Source: Gaetbulibacter_B jejuensis (GTDB lineage: Bacteria > Bacteroidota > Bacteroidia > Flavobacteriales > Flavobacteriaceae). From it: 64,000 nt of DNA. Under the pieces are notes generated by a model, which saw only the letters and a list, made by a program, of their open reading frames with translations, was not told where the DNA came from and did no database searches. Below, piece after piece: positions 33,435 to 42,877 of the stretch (position 1 is the stretch's first letter; the number at the start of each line of letters is the position of its first letter). Both the position numbers and the translations under genes were made by a program. The stretch is from NCBI RefSeq assembly GCF_039524015.1, contig NZ_BAAAGF010000004.1:124001-188000 (forward strand), given 5' to 3'.

Positions 33435-34424
33435 TTACTCTTTGTAAAAATGTCCTTTTACACCTTTTACTCCAGGAACAGCCTTAAATATTGAACCAGC
33501 TAATGGAAACTGTTTTAGTTGTTCAGTACCCATATCTTTGGTTGCTGTGGTAATGTAAAGCGTGTCTAGGTTTTTACCACCAAAGGCACAAGATGTTACA
33601 TTAAGCGCAGGAACTTCAATTTTTGTAATCAAATTACCAGTTTTAGGGTTAAAGCACCCAACAGCGCTTCCATTCCATAAACCAACCCAAAGGTTATCGT
33701 GTTCATCAATGGTCATTCCGTCAGGATAACCAAGCGTATCACTCACTTTTACTGCAACACGTTCGTTTGATATAGCTCCTGTAGGATCATTATAATCGTA
33801 AGCCTTTATTTCGCTTGTTGGCGTATCGATATAATACATAGTGGTTTTGTCTCTGGTCCAAACAATTCCGTTGGATATAGTAACACTATCTTTTTTTAAA
33901 ATGGCATTTTGGTTGTTGTCCAACATATACAGTTTTGCAGCGTGTGGAGTTTCATCAAAGGCAATAGAGCCTACCCAAAAACGACCACTTGGGTCACACT
34001 TTCCATCATTAAAACGATTGGTAGTTATAGCTTGTTCTACAGCTGAAAGTAGTTGTAAATCTCCTGTGTTCGTGTCAATACTGTAAATCCCATCTTGTAA
34101 AGCTATAATGGCTTTGTTGCTTTGAGTTGAAGGAACTACAGTGCCAATCATAGAAGGCACAACTAAACTTTTATTGCTTTTGGTTTTAGGGTTGTAAATA
34201 TGTAATGTTTTTCCTTGAATATCTACCCAATAGAGTTCTTGGGTGTTGTAGTTCCAAAACGAGCCTTCTCCTAATTTTGATTGTATTTGGTATTCTAAAA
34301 CAGCTTTGTGTTTTAATGTGTTACTAGTGTTTAAAGCTGTTGTTGTAGCTTCTTTACAACTGATTATTGATAAGGCGATACAAAAGAGTAGGTAAGTTGT
34401 TATGGTTTTAATCTGCATTTTCAA
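33435..34424 (-). CDS. SMP-30/gluconolactonase-family lipoprotein
   Basis: This 329-residue protein has a signal ending IISC, probably lipid-modified. A six-bladed propeller of the SMP-30/gluconolactonase/LRE family follows: GEGSFWNYNTQELYWVDIQG near the N-terminus, RFNDGKCDPSGRFWVGS in the middle, and YPDGMTIDEHDNLWVGLWNG. The Glu, Asn and Asp metal ligands of the family fall in these segments. Lactone hydrolysis is the family role; the substrate is unknown. It stands between thioredoxin and secA. Confidence 0.88.
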   Translation of the reverse strand: MKMQIKTITTYLLFCIALSIISCKEATTTALNTSNTLKHKAVLEYQIQSKLGEGSFWNYNTQELYWVDIQGKTLHIYNPKTKSNKSLVVPSMIGTVVPSTQSNKAIIALQDGIYSIDTNTGDLQLLSAVEQAITTNRFNDGKCDPSGRFWVGSIAFDETPHAAKLYMLDNNQNAILKKDSVTISNGIVWTRDKTTMYYIDTPTSEIKAYDYNDPTGAISNERVAVKVSDTLGYPDGMTIDEHDNLWVGLWNGSAVGCFNPKTGNLITKIEVPALNVTSCAFGGKNLDTLYITTATKDMGTEQLKQFPLAGSIFKAVPGVKGVKGHFYKE

Positions 34425-34507
34425 GTTTTATTTGGTGGTAAAAATACTCAAAAACCGTGGTTTTGATTACTAGTAAATGCGCAATCCCTTGTACTATATT
34501 TATACAA

Positions 34508-34541
34508 ATAAAAAGTCCTGACACAAGAATGCATCAGGACT
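34508..34541 (-). terminator. Terminator of secA
   Basis: On the minus strand AGTCCTGA (34541-34534) pairs with TCAGGACT (34521-34514), loop 12 bases, followed by TTTTATTT. It lies just after the secA stop codon. Confidence 0.85.
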
Positions 34542-34563
34542 ATGATAAACTATTTATAAGGTT

Positions 34564-37500
34564 TTACTCTTCAATCAAAACCCATTCACCTTTAGCAATT
34601 AAGGGTTCTGCTTGTTTGTATTTTACAGTTTTGTTTTCACCACTCATAACGTGTTTTATGGTGACTTTATCGTTTCGACCAATTTTTGGTTTATCACGAA
34701 CAATAGTTTCTATAACTTCTGGTTGACGTTGTGTGTTACCTGCAGCTCTGTTTTGCGCAGAACGTTCATCCATATTTGGAATTTCTTCTTTAGAAGTTTC
34801 AAGATTTTCTTTTCTTCTAGCTCTAGCTTCCTGAATGGTGTTTTGCGTTTCTGTAGGTAATTCACCTTTAAACAAGAATGAAATCACATCCTTATTAACT
34901 TGGTCTAGCATTTGCTTAAACAATTCAAAAGCTTCAAACTTATAGATTAATAAAGGATCTTTTTGCTCATGAACAGCTAATTGTACAGACTGTTTAAGCT
35001 CATCCATTTTACGTAAGTGCGTTTTCCAAGAATCATCAACAATAGCTAGAGTAATATTCTTTTCAAAATCGTTGATAAGTTGCTTACCGTTGGTTTCGTA
35101 AGCTTTTTCTAAATCGGTAACTACTTGTAAGTTCTTTACACCATCAGTAAAAGGAACAACGATACGCTTAAATTTATCACGTTGGTTTTCGTATACATTT
35201 TTAATTACAGGGAATGCAATTTCTGCATTACGCTCCATTTTTTCACGATAATGTTCAAAAGCAGCTTTATAGATTTTTCCTGCAATGTCTTGAGTTGAAA
35301 GTTTAGAAAACTCTGCTTCAGTAATTGGCGAACTCATTGAGAAGTATCTAATAAGCTCAAACTCGAAGTTTTTAAAGTCGTTGGCGTCTTTGTTGGTTTG
35401 TGCAATACCTTCAGAAGTATCGTAAATCATGTTTGCCAAATCCACTCTTAAGCGCTCACCAAATAATGCGTGGTGACGACGTTTGTAAACCACTTCACGT
35501 TGTGCATTCATAACGTCATCATATTCTAATAAACGTTTACGAACACCAAAGTTGTTTTCTTCTACTTTTTTCTGAGCACGCTCAATAGATTTTGAAATCA
35601 TAGAATGCTGAATTACTTCACCTTCTTGTAATCCCATTCTATCCATCATTTTTGCAATACGCTCACTACCAAATAAGCGCATTAAGTTGTCTTCAAGAGA
35701 CACGTAAAATTGCGAACTTCCTGGATCTCCTTGTCGACCTGCACGACCACGTAACTGTCTGTCTACACGACGCGAGTCATGACGCTCAGTACCAACAATA
35801 GCTAATCCTCCAGCAGCTTTTACGTCTTCGCTTAACTTAATGTCAGTTCCACGACCAGCCATATTGGTGGCAATGGTTACTTGTCCTGCTTTACCAGCTT
35901 CAGCAACAATATCAGCTTCCTTTTTATGCAACTTTGCATTCAGGACATTGTGAGGTACTTTTCTAATGGATAACATTTTTCCTAAAAGCTCACTAATTTC
36001 TACTGATGTGGTACCAATTAGAACTGGACGACCAGCTTGCGATAAGGCAGTAACTTCATCAATTACAGCATTGTATTTTTCACGTTTGGTTTTGTAAACC
36101 AAATCTTCTCTATCATCTCTTGCAATAGGTTTGTTGGTTGGGATTTCAACCACATCCAATTTATAGATTTCCCAAAACTCACCAGCTTCGGTAACAGCAG
36201 TACCTGTCATACCAGAAAGTTTGCGATACATTCTAAAGTAATTTTGAAGCGTAATCGTTGCAAAAGTTTGAGTAGCATCTTCAATTTTTACATTTTCTTT
36301 GGCTTCAATAGCTTGGTGAAGTCCGTCGCTATAACGACGACCATCCATAATACGACCTGTTTGCTCATCAACAATCATTACTTTGTTGTCCATAACAACA
36401 TATTGAATGTCTTTTTCAAACAAAGCGTACGCTTTAAGTAATTGGTTAAGGGTGTGGATACGTTCAGATTTTACACCAAAATCTCTAAATAGATCTTCTT
36501 TAGCTTCAGCTTCTTCTTCTTTTGAAAGACCTTGGGCTTCAATTTTAGCAATTTCAACACCTATTTCAGGCATCACGAAAAAGTTTGGATCATCTTCACC
36601 TGAGAGGAATTCAACACCTTTATCAGTTAATTCAACCTGATTGTTTTTTTCATCGATAACATAGTAAAGCTCAGCATCAATTTTTGGCATTTCTCTATTG
36701 TTATCTTGCATGTAGTAGTTTTCAGTTTTTTGAAGGAGTTGTTTAATACCTTCTTCACTTAAAAACTTAATTAATGCTTTGTTTTTTGGCATACCTCTGT
36801 ACACTCTCAACAATAAAAAGCCACCTTCTTTAGTGTCGCCTTCAGCAATTAATTTTTTTGCTTCGGCAAGCACACCAGTTAACATTTTACGTTGTACACC
36901 AGCAATATTATCAACTTTTGGTTTTAACTCAGTAAACTCATGTCTGTCTCCTTGCGGAATTGGACCCGAAATAATTAAAGGTGTACGCGCATCATCAACT
37001 AATACCGAATCCACCTCATCCACAATAGCGTAGTGATGCGGACGTTGTACCAAGTCGTCAGGTGAGTGTGCCATATTATCTCTTAGGTAATCAAAACCAA
37101 ACTCGTTGTTTGTACCATAAGTAATGTCTGCCATGTAAGCTTTTTTACGAGCAGCTGAGTTAGGTTGGTGATAGTCTATACAGTCAACACTTAAACCATG
37201 GAACTCAAAAATTGGAGCCATCCACGCGCTATCACGTTTTGCTAGATAGTCGTTTACAGTAACTAAATGAACACCTTTTCCTGCTAATGCGTTAAGGTAA
37301 ACAGGTAGGGTTGCAACAAGAGTTTTACCTTCACCAGTTTGCATTTCTGCAATTTTACCTTGGTGCATTGCTACACCACCAATAAGCTGTACATCGTAAT
37401 GTACCATATCCCAAGTGATCGCTTTACCAGCAGCATCCCAAGAGTTTGACCAAACCGCTTTATCGTCTTCTAAAGTGATGTAATCTTTACTTCCTGAAAG

Positions 37501-37917
37501 TTCTCTGTCAAACGTACTTGCAGTTACTGTAATTTCAGTATTACTTACAAAACGCTTAGCGGTTTCCTTAACTACAGCAAAGGCTTCAGGTAGTATGTCG
37601 TTAAGTACATCTTCAGTAACTTGGTAGATGTCGTCTTCTATTTTATCGGCTTCAACGTAGATGTCTTCTCTCTCGTCAATATCTTCAGTGGTTTCGGCTT
37701 GTTTAAGGAGTTGTTCCTTTTTTTCTAGAAGTGGTTGTCTCGCTTCTGCTATTTTAGCTTTAAAAGCATCGGTTTTGGCTCTTAATTCATCGTGTGATAA
37801 TTGTTCAAGAGCACTTGCAAAGGTTTTAATCTTATCAACAATAGGTGTAATGGATTTTACATCTTGTTTAGATTTATCACCTACAAATACTTTTAAAACT
37901 GAATCTAAAAAACTCAT
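34564..37917 (-). CDS. secA: Preprotein translocase ATPase SecA
   Basis: This 1117-residue motor drives Sec export. It has Walker A MQTGEGKTLVATLP, the DEAD-type box DEVDSVLVDDARTPLIISG, and helicase motif NMAGRGTDIKL with GTERHDSRRVDRQLRGRAGRQGD. The N-terminal 120 residues and an extra insertion make it longer than E. coli SecA, as usual in Bacteroidota. The C-terminus ends KYKQAEPLIAKGEWVLIEE and lacks the zinc-binding cysteine motif. It is transcribed alone, with its own terminator and a hairpin in its leader. Confidence 0.97.
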   Translation of the reverse strand: MSFLDSVLKVFVGDKSKQDVKSITPIVDKIKTFASALEQLSHDELRAKTDAFKAKIAEARQPLLEKKEQLLKQAETTEDIDEREDIYVEADKIEDDIYQVTEDVLNDILPEAFAVVKETAKRFVSNTEITVTASTFDRELSGSKDYITLEDDKAVWSNSWDAAGKAITWDMVHYDVQLIGGVAMHQGKIAEMQTGEGKTLVATLPVYLNALAGKGVHLVTVNDYLAKRDSAWMAPIFEFHGLSVDCIDYHQPNSAARKKAYMADITYGTNNEFGFDYLRDNMAHSPDDLVQRPHHYAIVDEVDSVLVDDARTPLIISGPIPQGDRHEFTELKPKVDNIAGVQRKMLTGVLAEAKKLIAEGDTKEGGFLLLRVYRGMPKNKALIKFLSEEGIKQLLQKTENYYMQDNNREMPKIDAELYYVIDEKNNQVELTDKGVEFLSGEDDPNFFVMPEIGVEIAKIEAQGLSKEEEAEAKEDLFRDFGVKSERIHTLNQLLKAYALFEKDIQYVVMDNKVMIVDEQTGRIMDGRRYSDGLHQAIEAKENVKIEDATQTFATITLQNYFRMYRKLSGMTGTAVTEAGEFWEIYKLDVVEIPTNKPIARDDREDLVYKTKREKYNAVIDEVTALSQAGRPVLIGTTSVEISELLGKMLSIRKVPHNVLNAKLHKKEADIVAEAGKAGQVTIATNMAGRGTDIKLSEDVKAAGGLAIVGTERHDSRRVDRQLRGRAGRQGDPGSSQFYVSLEDNLMRLFGSERIAKMMDRMGLQEGEVIQHSMISKSIERAQKKVEENNFGVRKRLLEYDDVMNAQREVVYKRRHHALFGERLRVDLANMIYDTSEGIAQTNKDANDFKNFEFELIRYFSMSSPITEAEFSKLSTQDIAGKIYKAAFEHYREKMERNAEIAFPVIKNVYENQRDKFKRIVVPFTDGVKNLQVVTDLEKAYETNGKQLINDFEKNITLAIVDDSWKTHLRKMDELKQSVQLAVHEQKDPLLIYKFEAFELFKQMLDQVNKDVISFLFKGELPTETQNTIQEARARRKENLETSKEEIPNMDERSAQNRAAGNTQRQPEVIETIVRDKPKIGRNDKVTIKHVMSGENKTVKYKQAEPLIAKGEWVLIEE

Positions 37918-37936
37918 ATGTAGTCTATTTTTTATG

Positions 37937-37956
37937 AGACCGAAGTAATACGGTCT
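37937..37956 (-). promoter_or_regulatory. Hairpin in the secA leader
   Basis: AGACCG and CGGTCT form a 6-bp stem around an 8-base loop, about 20 bases before the secA ATG. It lies inside the expected 5' untranslated region and could modulate translation. No T-run follows on the minus strand, so it is not a terminator. Confidence 0.4.
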
Positions 37957-37998
37957 TAAGTTGTTATTGTAATCTTTGGTTTGCTTTAGTAAGGCTTA

Positions 37999-38006
37999 CA
38001 AAGATA
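37999..38006 (-). promoter_or_regulatory. -7 element of the secA promoter
   Basis: On the minus strand this is TATCTTTG followed by TAAG, a TAnnTTTG match. It gives a leader of about 75 bases before the secA ATG. It lies after the terminator of the upstream DUF2795 gene, so secA is a separate unit. Confidence 0.5.
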
Positions 38007-38041
38007 GGGTTTGTGTTATGTTTTTTAAAAGGATAGTCCAC

Positions 38042-38068
38042 AAAAAAAGTCTCATTATGAGACTTTTT
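38042..38068 (-). terminator. Terminator of the DUF2795 gene
   Basis: GTCTCA (38049-38054) and TGAGAC (38058-38063) form a stem with a TTA loop, with A7 and T5 flanks. It lies 22 bases after the DUF2795-gene stop, before the secA promoter. Confidence 0.8.
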
Positions 38069-38089
38069 AACTATTCTTTTTGATTTTGT

Positions 38090-38311
38090 TTAATATTCGT
38101 CCTCGTTCCAGAGGTAGTCCTCATCCGTAGGATAGTCTGACCAGATTTCTTCAATAGAATCATAAGAATCACCTTCATCCTCAATAGCCTGCAAGTTTTC
38201 AACTACTTCCAGAGGCGCTCCTGTACGGATGGCGTAATCTATTAATTCGTCTTTAGTTGCTGGCCAAGGTGCATCACTTAAATAAGATGCTAGTTCTAGT
38301 GTCCAATACAT
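38090..38311 (-). CDS. DUF2795-family small acidic protein
   Basis: This 73-residue acidic cytoplasmic protein begins MYWTLELASYLSDAPWPATKDELIDYAIRTG, the conserved DUF2795 helical fold. It ends in an acid-rich tail of Asp, Glu and Tyr. Function is unknown; the domain is thought to be DNA- or protein-binding in shape only. It is a single-gene unit with a good promoter at 38335-38364 and its own terminator at 38042-38068. Confidence 0.88.
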   Translation of the reverse strand: MYWTLELASYLSDAPWPATKDELIDYAIRTGAPLEVVENLQAIEDEGDSYDSIEEIWSDYPTDEDYLWNEDEY

Positions 38312-38334
38312 TTCTTATGCGTTTTAATTTTTTG

Positions 38335-38364
38335 CAAAAATAAATTTTTAGTTCAAAAAGTCAA
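38335..38364 (-). promoter_or_regulatory. Promoter of the DUF2795 gene
   Basis: On the minus strand a -33 TTG (38364-38362) is followed after 19 bases by the -7 element TATTTTTG (38342-38335), then C. The spacing is the Flavobacteria standard. The expected RNA start is about 15 bases before the ATG. Confidence 0.6.
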
Positions 38365-38541
38365 GAAAAAAATGAATTATTTAATGTTTTGTTTAAACTG
38401 AGTACGTTACAAAGTGTTTTGTAGTGCTTTTTTTACAGTTTAAATAGCACATTGTCATTAATCAAAGAGCGTATAACTATTTGCTAATTCTTGAACTTGA
38501 TAGTATCAATAAAGCAAAGTTTTTTAAATACCCAAAAAATG

Positions 38542-39117
38542 TTACGATTCTTTTTTCGGAATCCATTTTACTTCTTCGGCTTGCAAGTCATAAGTCAACT
38601 TTCGTGCCAACACAAAAAGGTAGTCAGATAAGCGGTTTAAATACATTAAAGTTTCCGATTGAAAAGGTTCTAAGTCATTAAGTGCAGACGCTAAACGTTC
38701 GGCTCTACGGCACACACAGCGTGCAATGTGACAGAATGACACGGTTTGATGACCTCCTGGTAATACAAAGTGTGTCATTTGTGGTAACGCAGCATCCATG
38801 GTGTCCATTTCTTGCTCTAGAGTAGTAATATCTTCTTCAGAAATTTTAGGAATATTTAATCGAGACTTTCCGTTTTTTAAAATGGCCTTCTCAGGGTCGG
38901 TAGCCAAAATAGCGCCAACAGTAAATAAGCGGTCTTGTATTTGTATTAATACGTTTTTGTAGTGGGTATTGATGTCTTGGTCTCTAAGCAGGCCAATATA
39001 GGAGTTTAATTCATCAACAGTGCCATAGCTTTCAATTCTTATATGGTGTTTTGGTACTCGTGTACCACCAAACAAAGCTGTTGTGCCTTTGTCTCCGGTT
39101 TTTGTGTATACTTTCAT
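38542..39117 (-). CDS. Cob(I)alamin adenosyltransferase (PduO type)
   Basis: This 191-residue cytoplasmic enzyme transfers adenosyl from ATP to cob(I)alamin to form coenzyme B12. The start MKVYTKTGDKGTTALFGG with RVPKHHIRIESYGTVDELNS is the PduO ATP-binding region. CHIARCVCRRAERL and YLNRLSDYLFVLAR are the conserved helices near the C-terminus. It agrees with the B12-dependent MeaB encoded at 26267-27343. It is downstream of the ABC ATPase and the 42-residue gene on the same strand, with a 117-base gap. Confidence 0.93.
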   Translation of the reverse strand: MKVYTKTGDKGTTALFGGTRVPKHHIRIESYGTVDELNSYIGLLRDQDINTHYKNVLIQIQDRLFTVGAILATDPEKAILKNGKSRLNIPKISEEDITTLEQEMDTMDAALPQMTHFVLPGGHQTVSFCHIARCVCRRAERLASALNDLEPFQSETLMYLNRLSDYLFVLARKLTYDLQAEEVKWIPKKES

Positions 39118-39234
39118 ATTTTAAACTTTCAGGGTTTACTGAATTACAAGAGGTAGGTGTGCTAAACCGAATCTTGGAATTTGCAAATGCAAGGTAAGAT
39201 TTAAAAGTTCTATTGGAAAATTGTAAAGGATGTT

Positions 39235-39363
39235 TTAACGTCTAAATCGACGTTTATTAAACATAGTGTCTTTATTACGACGTTCCCTTAAGCGTTGATT
39301 GTTTGTGAAAATAGTTTTAACAAGAATAAAAGCACCAACTAAAATTAAAAGTATCCAAAGCAT
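39235..39363 (-). CDS. 42-residue membrane peptide beside the ABC ATPase
   Basis: Reading from ATG at 39363 to TAA at 39237-39235 gives 42 residues. They start with a hydrophobic helix (MLWILLILVGAFILV) and end with a strongly basic tail (RLRERRNKD, then FNKRRFRR). The start lies five bases after the ABC ATPase stop, so it should be translated from that mRNA. It could be a small membrane subunit or regulator of the transporter; this is inference. No family is recognised. Confidence 0.6.
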   Translation of the reverse strand: MLWILLILVGAFILVKTIFTNNQRLRERRNKDTMFNKRRFRR

Positions 39364-39368
39364 GACAA

Positions 39369-40052
39369 TTAGTTTCTAGTATCACTTTCAATGATACCAT
39401 CACGTAAACGAATAACGCGTTTTGCATGAGCAGCAATATCTTCTTCGTGAGTAACCATTATAACGGTGTTTCCTGCTTTGTGTATCTCATCAAAAAGATT
39501 CATGATTTCGTATCCGGTTTTAGAATCTAGATTACCTGTTGGCTCATCGGCAAGTATAATAGAAGGCTTGTTAACCAAAGCTCTACCTACAGCAACACGT
39601 TGACGTTGACCACCAGAAAGCTGATTAGGTCTGTGGTCCATTCGGTCAGCAAGACCTACGTCGTTTAGTACCTCTTCAGCTCTTGCAACACGTTCTTTTT
39701 TAGAAGCACCAGCATACACCATAGGTAATGCTACATTGTCTAATGCTGTGGTACGTGGTAAGAGGTTAAAAGTTTGAAAGACAAAACCAATTTCTTTGTT
39801 TCTAATATCAGCAAGTTCGTCATCACTCATTTTGCTTACATCTTTTCCGTTAAGGTTGTAAGAACCTGATGTTGGTGTGTCTAAACAGCCTAATAAGTTC
39901 ATAAGCGTGGATTTTCCTGATCCAGAAGGTCCCATTATAGCGACATAATCTCCGCGTTCAATGTCTAGGTCAATGCCTTTAAGAACATGTACGGTTTCTT
40001 GGCCTAATTGAAAATCTCTAACAATATCACGTATTTCTATAACGTTACCCAT
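39369..40052 (-). CDS. ABC transporter ATP-binding protein (MacB/LolD type)
   Basis: This 227-residue ATPase has Walker A GPSGSGKST (41-49), Q-loop FVFQTFNLLPR, signature LSGGQRQRVAVGRAL, Walker B IILADEPTGNLD and an H-loop VTHE. This is the MacB/LolD subfamily that powers efflux or lipoprotein release. The ATG at 40052 (MGNVIEIRD) is chosen over an upstream in-frame TTG because it fits the family start. No permease lies next to it, so its membrane partner is elsewhere. The small membrane peptide gene follows five bases later. Confidence 0.9.
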   Translation of the reverse strand: MGNVIEIRDIVRDFQLGQETVHVLKGIDLDIERGDYVAIMGPSGSGKSTLMNLLGCLDTPTSGSYNLNGKDVSKMSDDELADIRNKEIGFVFQTFNLLPRTTALDNVALPMVYAGASKKERVARAEEVLNDVGLADRMDHRPNQLSGGQRQRVAVGRALVNKPSIILADEPTGNLDSKTGYEIMNLFDEIHKAGNTVIMVTHEEDIAAHAKRVIRLRDGIIESDTRN

Positions 40053-40131
40053 TATCACTTTTTTAGTTGAACTATAGTTGCTATGCAAGATACATATTTG
40101 CGATTAATATGACGCTAAAACAACAATCTTG

Positions 40132-40896
40132 TTACAATCTTATGGTAAAATGTTCTTTGGCTTGCTCTTTTCTAAAAAACACAAAGCCCCAAAAAAAGGT
40201 GTCAATAGTTACTGTGACTTTAGGATGTTGCTTTATAGTTTCCCAAGCTTCAGTCATGCCTTTAGACCAATAGATATCATCAAAAATAAAGACAGTATCG
40301 TTTGTGGCTTTAGGTAGTAAGGCTTCAAAATAGTGCAATGTTGCATCTTTAGTATGGTTGCCGTCAAAGAAAATACAATCGTAGTTTGAAGTTTTTAAAA
40401 GCGGAATCTGCTCGTCAAATGCTCCAGTAATGATAGTAATATTTGGTTGGTTGGTAAATCTTGTTTTTGAAAGTAGTGCTAGATTAGGGCAGCCTTCAAT
40501 ACTTGTAAGTATTGTATTAGGATTTCCAAGATGTAATGCATGAGTTGCTATGCCAACCGAAGTTCCAAGTTCGAGTATAGACTTAAATTTAAAATAATGT
40601 GATAATCTATAAAGTAGTTTAGCACGTTTGTAAGTAGTGCCAGATGTTCTTGCAATGGCACATATTTGTCGAGTATTAGATGTTGTGCGTTTAGATCCAG
40701 AACCTAAATCGGTTACAGAAACTAAACTGTCATTTCTCAGTAGACTTTGTCTGTAGGATTTAAGCTTGTCGTAGTCAGGGTAGTTAGTAGTGTCGTAAAA
40801 ACATTTAGTAACCAAATCAAATACAAAAGGCGAGTGTACACCATGTTGGTTGGTGGATTTAAATAAGAATCTTATATATTGAATCACTTGATGCAT
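40132..40896 (-). CDS. Class I SAM-dependent methyltransferase
   Basis: This 254-residue cytoplasmic enzyme has ILELGTSVGIATHALHLG as the SAM-binding glycine loop and DCIFFDGNHTKDATLHYFE as motif II with an acidic residue typical of the O-methyltransferase (TylF/COMT-like) class. It starts MHQVIQYIRFLFKS. The substrate is unknown. It follows the ABC-F gene by 14 bases and is probably co-transcribed. Confidence 0.85.
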   Translation of the reverse strand: MHQVIQYIRFLFKSTNQHGVHSPFVFDLVTKCFYDTTNYPDYDKLKSYRQSLLRNDSLVSVTDLGSGSKRTTSNTRQICAIARTSGTTYKRAKLLYRLSHYFKFKSILELGTSVGIATHALHLGNPNTILTSIEGCPNLALLSKTRFTNQPNITIITGAFDEQIPLLKTSNYDCIFFDGNHTKDATLHYFEALLPKATNDTVFIFDDIYWSKGMTEAWETIKQHPKVTVTIDTFFWGFVFFRKEQAKEHFTIRL

Positions 40897-40910
40897 ACGT
40901 GTCTTGCGTC

Positions 40911-42773
40911 TTAGGATTCTAGTTTTTCTGAGAGTTCAAACCACCTGCTTTCTTTGGTTGCGATCTCATCAATAATGTCTTGAAGTGATTGCGATAACGC
41001 GTTGATTTTATCTTGAGATAAGCTTGTGTCGTTAAACTTAGCTTCAAGTGCTTTTTTGTCAAGTTCTAAAGAACGAATCTTACTTTCAAGGTTTTTGAGT
41101 TCTTTTTGCTCGTTGTATGAGAGTTTTTGTGCTTCGTTTTGCTTTTGGCTTTCTGTAACTTTAGTAGTTTCCTTAGGCGAAGTTTCAGGAGGAGTAGAGC
41201 TTTCATAAACCCTATAATCGGTATAATTTCCTGGAAAATCAGTAATGGTGCCATCGCCATTAAACACAAAAAGGTGGTCTACAATTTTATCCATAAAGTA
41301 ACGGTCGTGAGAAACCACAATTAAACATCCTGGAAAGTCAAGCAAAAAGTCTTCCAGCACATTTAAAGTCACAATATCCAAGTCGTTAGTTGGCTCATCT
41401 AGAATTAAAAAATTAGGGTTTTGAATAAGTACAGTACATAAGTACAGACGCTTTTGTTCGCCACCACTAAGTTTTTCAACAAAGTCGTATTGCTTCTTTC
41501 TATCAAATAGAAAACGCTCCAAGAGTTGCTGTGCACTAATTTGACGCCCTTTTTTTAATGGGATGTACTCACCAAATTCCCTAATAACATCAATGACTTT
41601 TTGTTCAGGTTTTATTTTAATTCCTGATTGCGTGTAATACCCAAACTTTACGGTGTCACCAATAACAACTTTACCTGAGTCGGGAGCTATGGTTTTGGTT
41701 AGCATGTTAAGGAATGTGGATTTTCCGGTACCATTTTTTCCAATAATACCTACACGTTCGCCTTTTTTAAAGACATAGTCAAAGCCGTTTAGAATAGTTT
41801 TGTTTTCATAGGCTTTTGAGACTTTGTGTAGTTCCACAATCTTACTTCCAAGACGTTCCATGTTGAGTTCCAACTGTACTTGGTGGTCTTTTCGGCGTTG
41901 GTGTGCTTTAGACTTTATATCGAAGAAGTCGTCAATTCTAGATTTTGATTTCGTCGTACGCGCTTTAGGTTGTCTGCGCATCCATTCCAATTCCTTTTTG
42001 TACTGTTGTTTGGCTTTTCCTGTTTCAACGTCTTCAGAAGCAATTCGAGCTTCTTTTTGTTCTAAATAGTAGGAGTAGTTGCCTTTGTAGGTGTAGAGTT
42101 TGCCATGATCTAGTTCAATAATTTCATTACAAACGCGCTCCAAAAAGTAGCGGTCGTGTGTGACCATAAATAGTGTCATTTGCGCTTTTGCAAAATACTG
42201 CTCTAGCCACTCAATCATTTCAAGGTCTAAGTGGTTGGTTGGCTCATCTAGAATAAGTAAATCAGGTGTGTTGATAAGTACTTTTGCTAGTGCTAAACGC
42301 TTTTTTTGACCACCAGATAGTGTACTGATGCTTTGATGGATATCTTCTAGCTTTAACTGAAACAGAATTTGCTTGTACTGCACATCAAACTCCCAAGCAT
42401 TATGGATGTCCATTTGTTCAAAGGCTTTTTGGTAGGCTTCAGTGTCCTCAGGGTTTTGTAAGGCCTTTTCATAATTGGATATGATGTTGAGTATGGGTAG
42501 GTCTGCATTAAAAATGGCCTCTTCAATAGTTTTGCTGTCCCCAAAGTTTGGGGTTTGCGACAAGAAGGAAACCCGTAACCCATTACGCATAATCACCTGA
42601 CCCGAATCAGGACTGTCTGCCCCTGAGATGATATTAAGGATAGAGGTTTTTCCGCTACCATTTTTAGCGACGAAAGCTATTTTTTGATCTTTATGGATGC
42701 TAAAAGAAATGTCACTGAAGAGCTCCAGTACACCATAAGATTTTGAGATATGTTCAACGGTTAAGTAATTCAA
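40911..42773 (-). CDS. ABC-F family ATPase (Uup/EttA-like)
   Basis: This 620-residue soluble protein has two ABC ATPase domains, each with Walker A (KNGSGKTS near the N-terminus; GKNGTGKSTF in the second), LSGG signatures, and DEPTNHLDL or DEPTNDLDI Walker B. An arm-like linker separates them and a coiled-coil C-terminal region (about 540-620) follows, the layout of Uup. No membrane spans, so it acts on the ribosome or DNA rather than in transport. It is divergent from the polysaccharide operon and upstream of the methyltransferase gene. Confidence 0.94.
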   Translation of the reverse strand: MNYLTVEHISKSYGVLELFSDISFSIHKDQKIAFVAKNGSGKTSILNIISGADSPDSGQVIMRNGLRVSFLSQTPNFGDSKTIEEAIFNADLPILNIISNYEKALQNPEDTEAYQKAFEQMDIHNAWEFDVQYKQILFQLKLEDIHQSISTLSGGQKKRLALAKVLINTPDLLILDEPTNHLDLEMIEWLEQYFAKAQMTLFMVTHDRYFLERVCNEIIELDHGKLYTYKGNYSYYLEQKEARIASEDVETGKAKQQYKKELEWMRRQPKARTTKSKSRIDDFFDIKSKAHQRRKDHQVQLELNMERLGSKIVELHKVSKAYENKTILNGFDYVFKKGERVGIIGKNGTGKSTFLNMLTKTIAPDSGKVVIGDTVKFGYYTQSGIKIKPEQKVIDVIREFGEYIPLKKGRQISAQQLLERFLFDRKKQYDFVEKLSGGEQKRLYLCTVLIQNPNFLILDEPTNDLDIVTLNVLEDFLLDFPGCLIVVSHDRYFMDKIVDHLFVFNGDGTITDFPGNYTDYRVYESSTPPETSPKETTKVTESQKQNEAQKLSYNEQKELKNLESKIRSLELDKKALEAKFNDTSLSQDKINALSQSLQDIIDEIATKESRWFELSEKLES

Positions 42774-42825
42774 AAGTCATTTTTTTGCAAATAACGGGAT
42801 AATCCTTAAAAAAAGAAGGAATAGT

Positions 42826-42855
42826 TTTGATATTCCTGTTGATGGATTATATTTG
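42826..42855 (+). promoter_or_regulatory. Promoter of the polysaccharide operon
   Basis: A -33 TTTG (42826-42829) is followed after 18 bases by the -7 TATATTTG (42848-42855), both full matches. RNA should start about 16 bases before the ATG at 42878. A second, weaker -7-like TAGTTTTG overlaps at 42822. Confidence 0.7.
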
Positions 42856-42877
42856 TGAGGCAACAAGTTACGCAACT

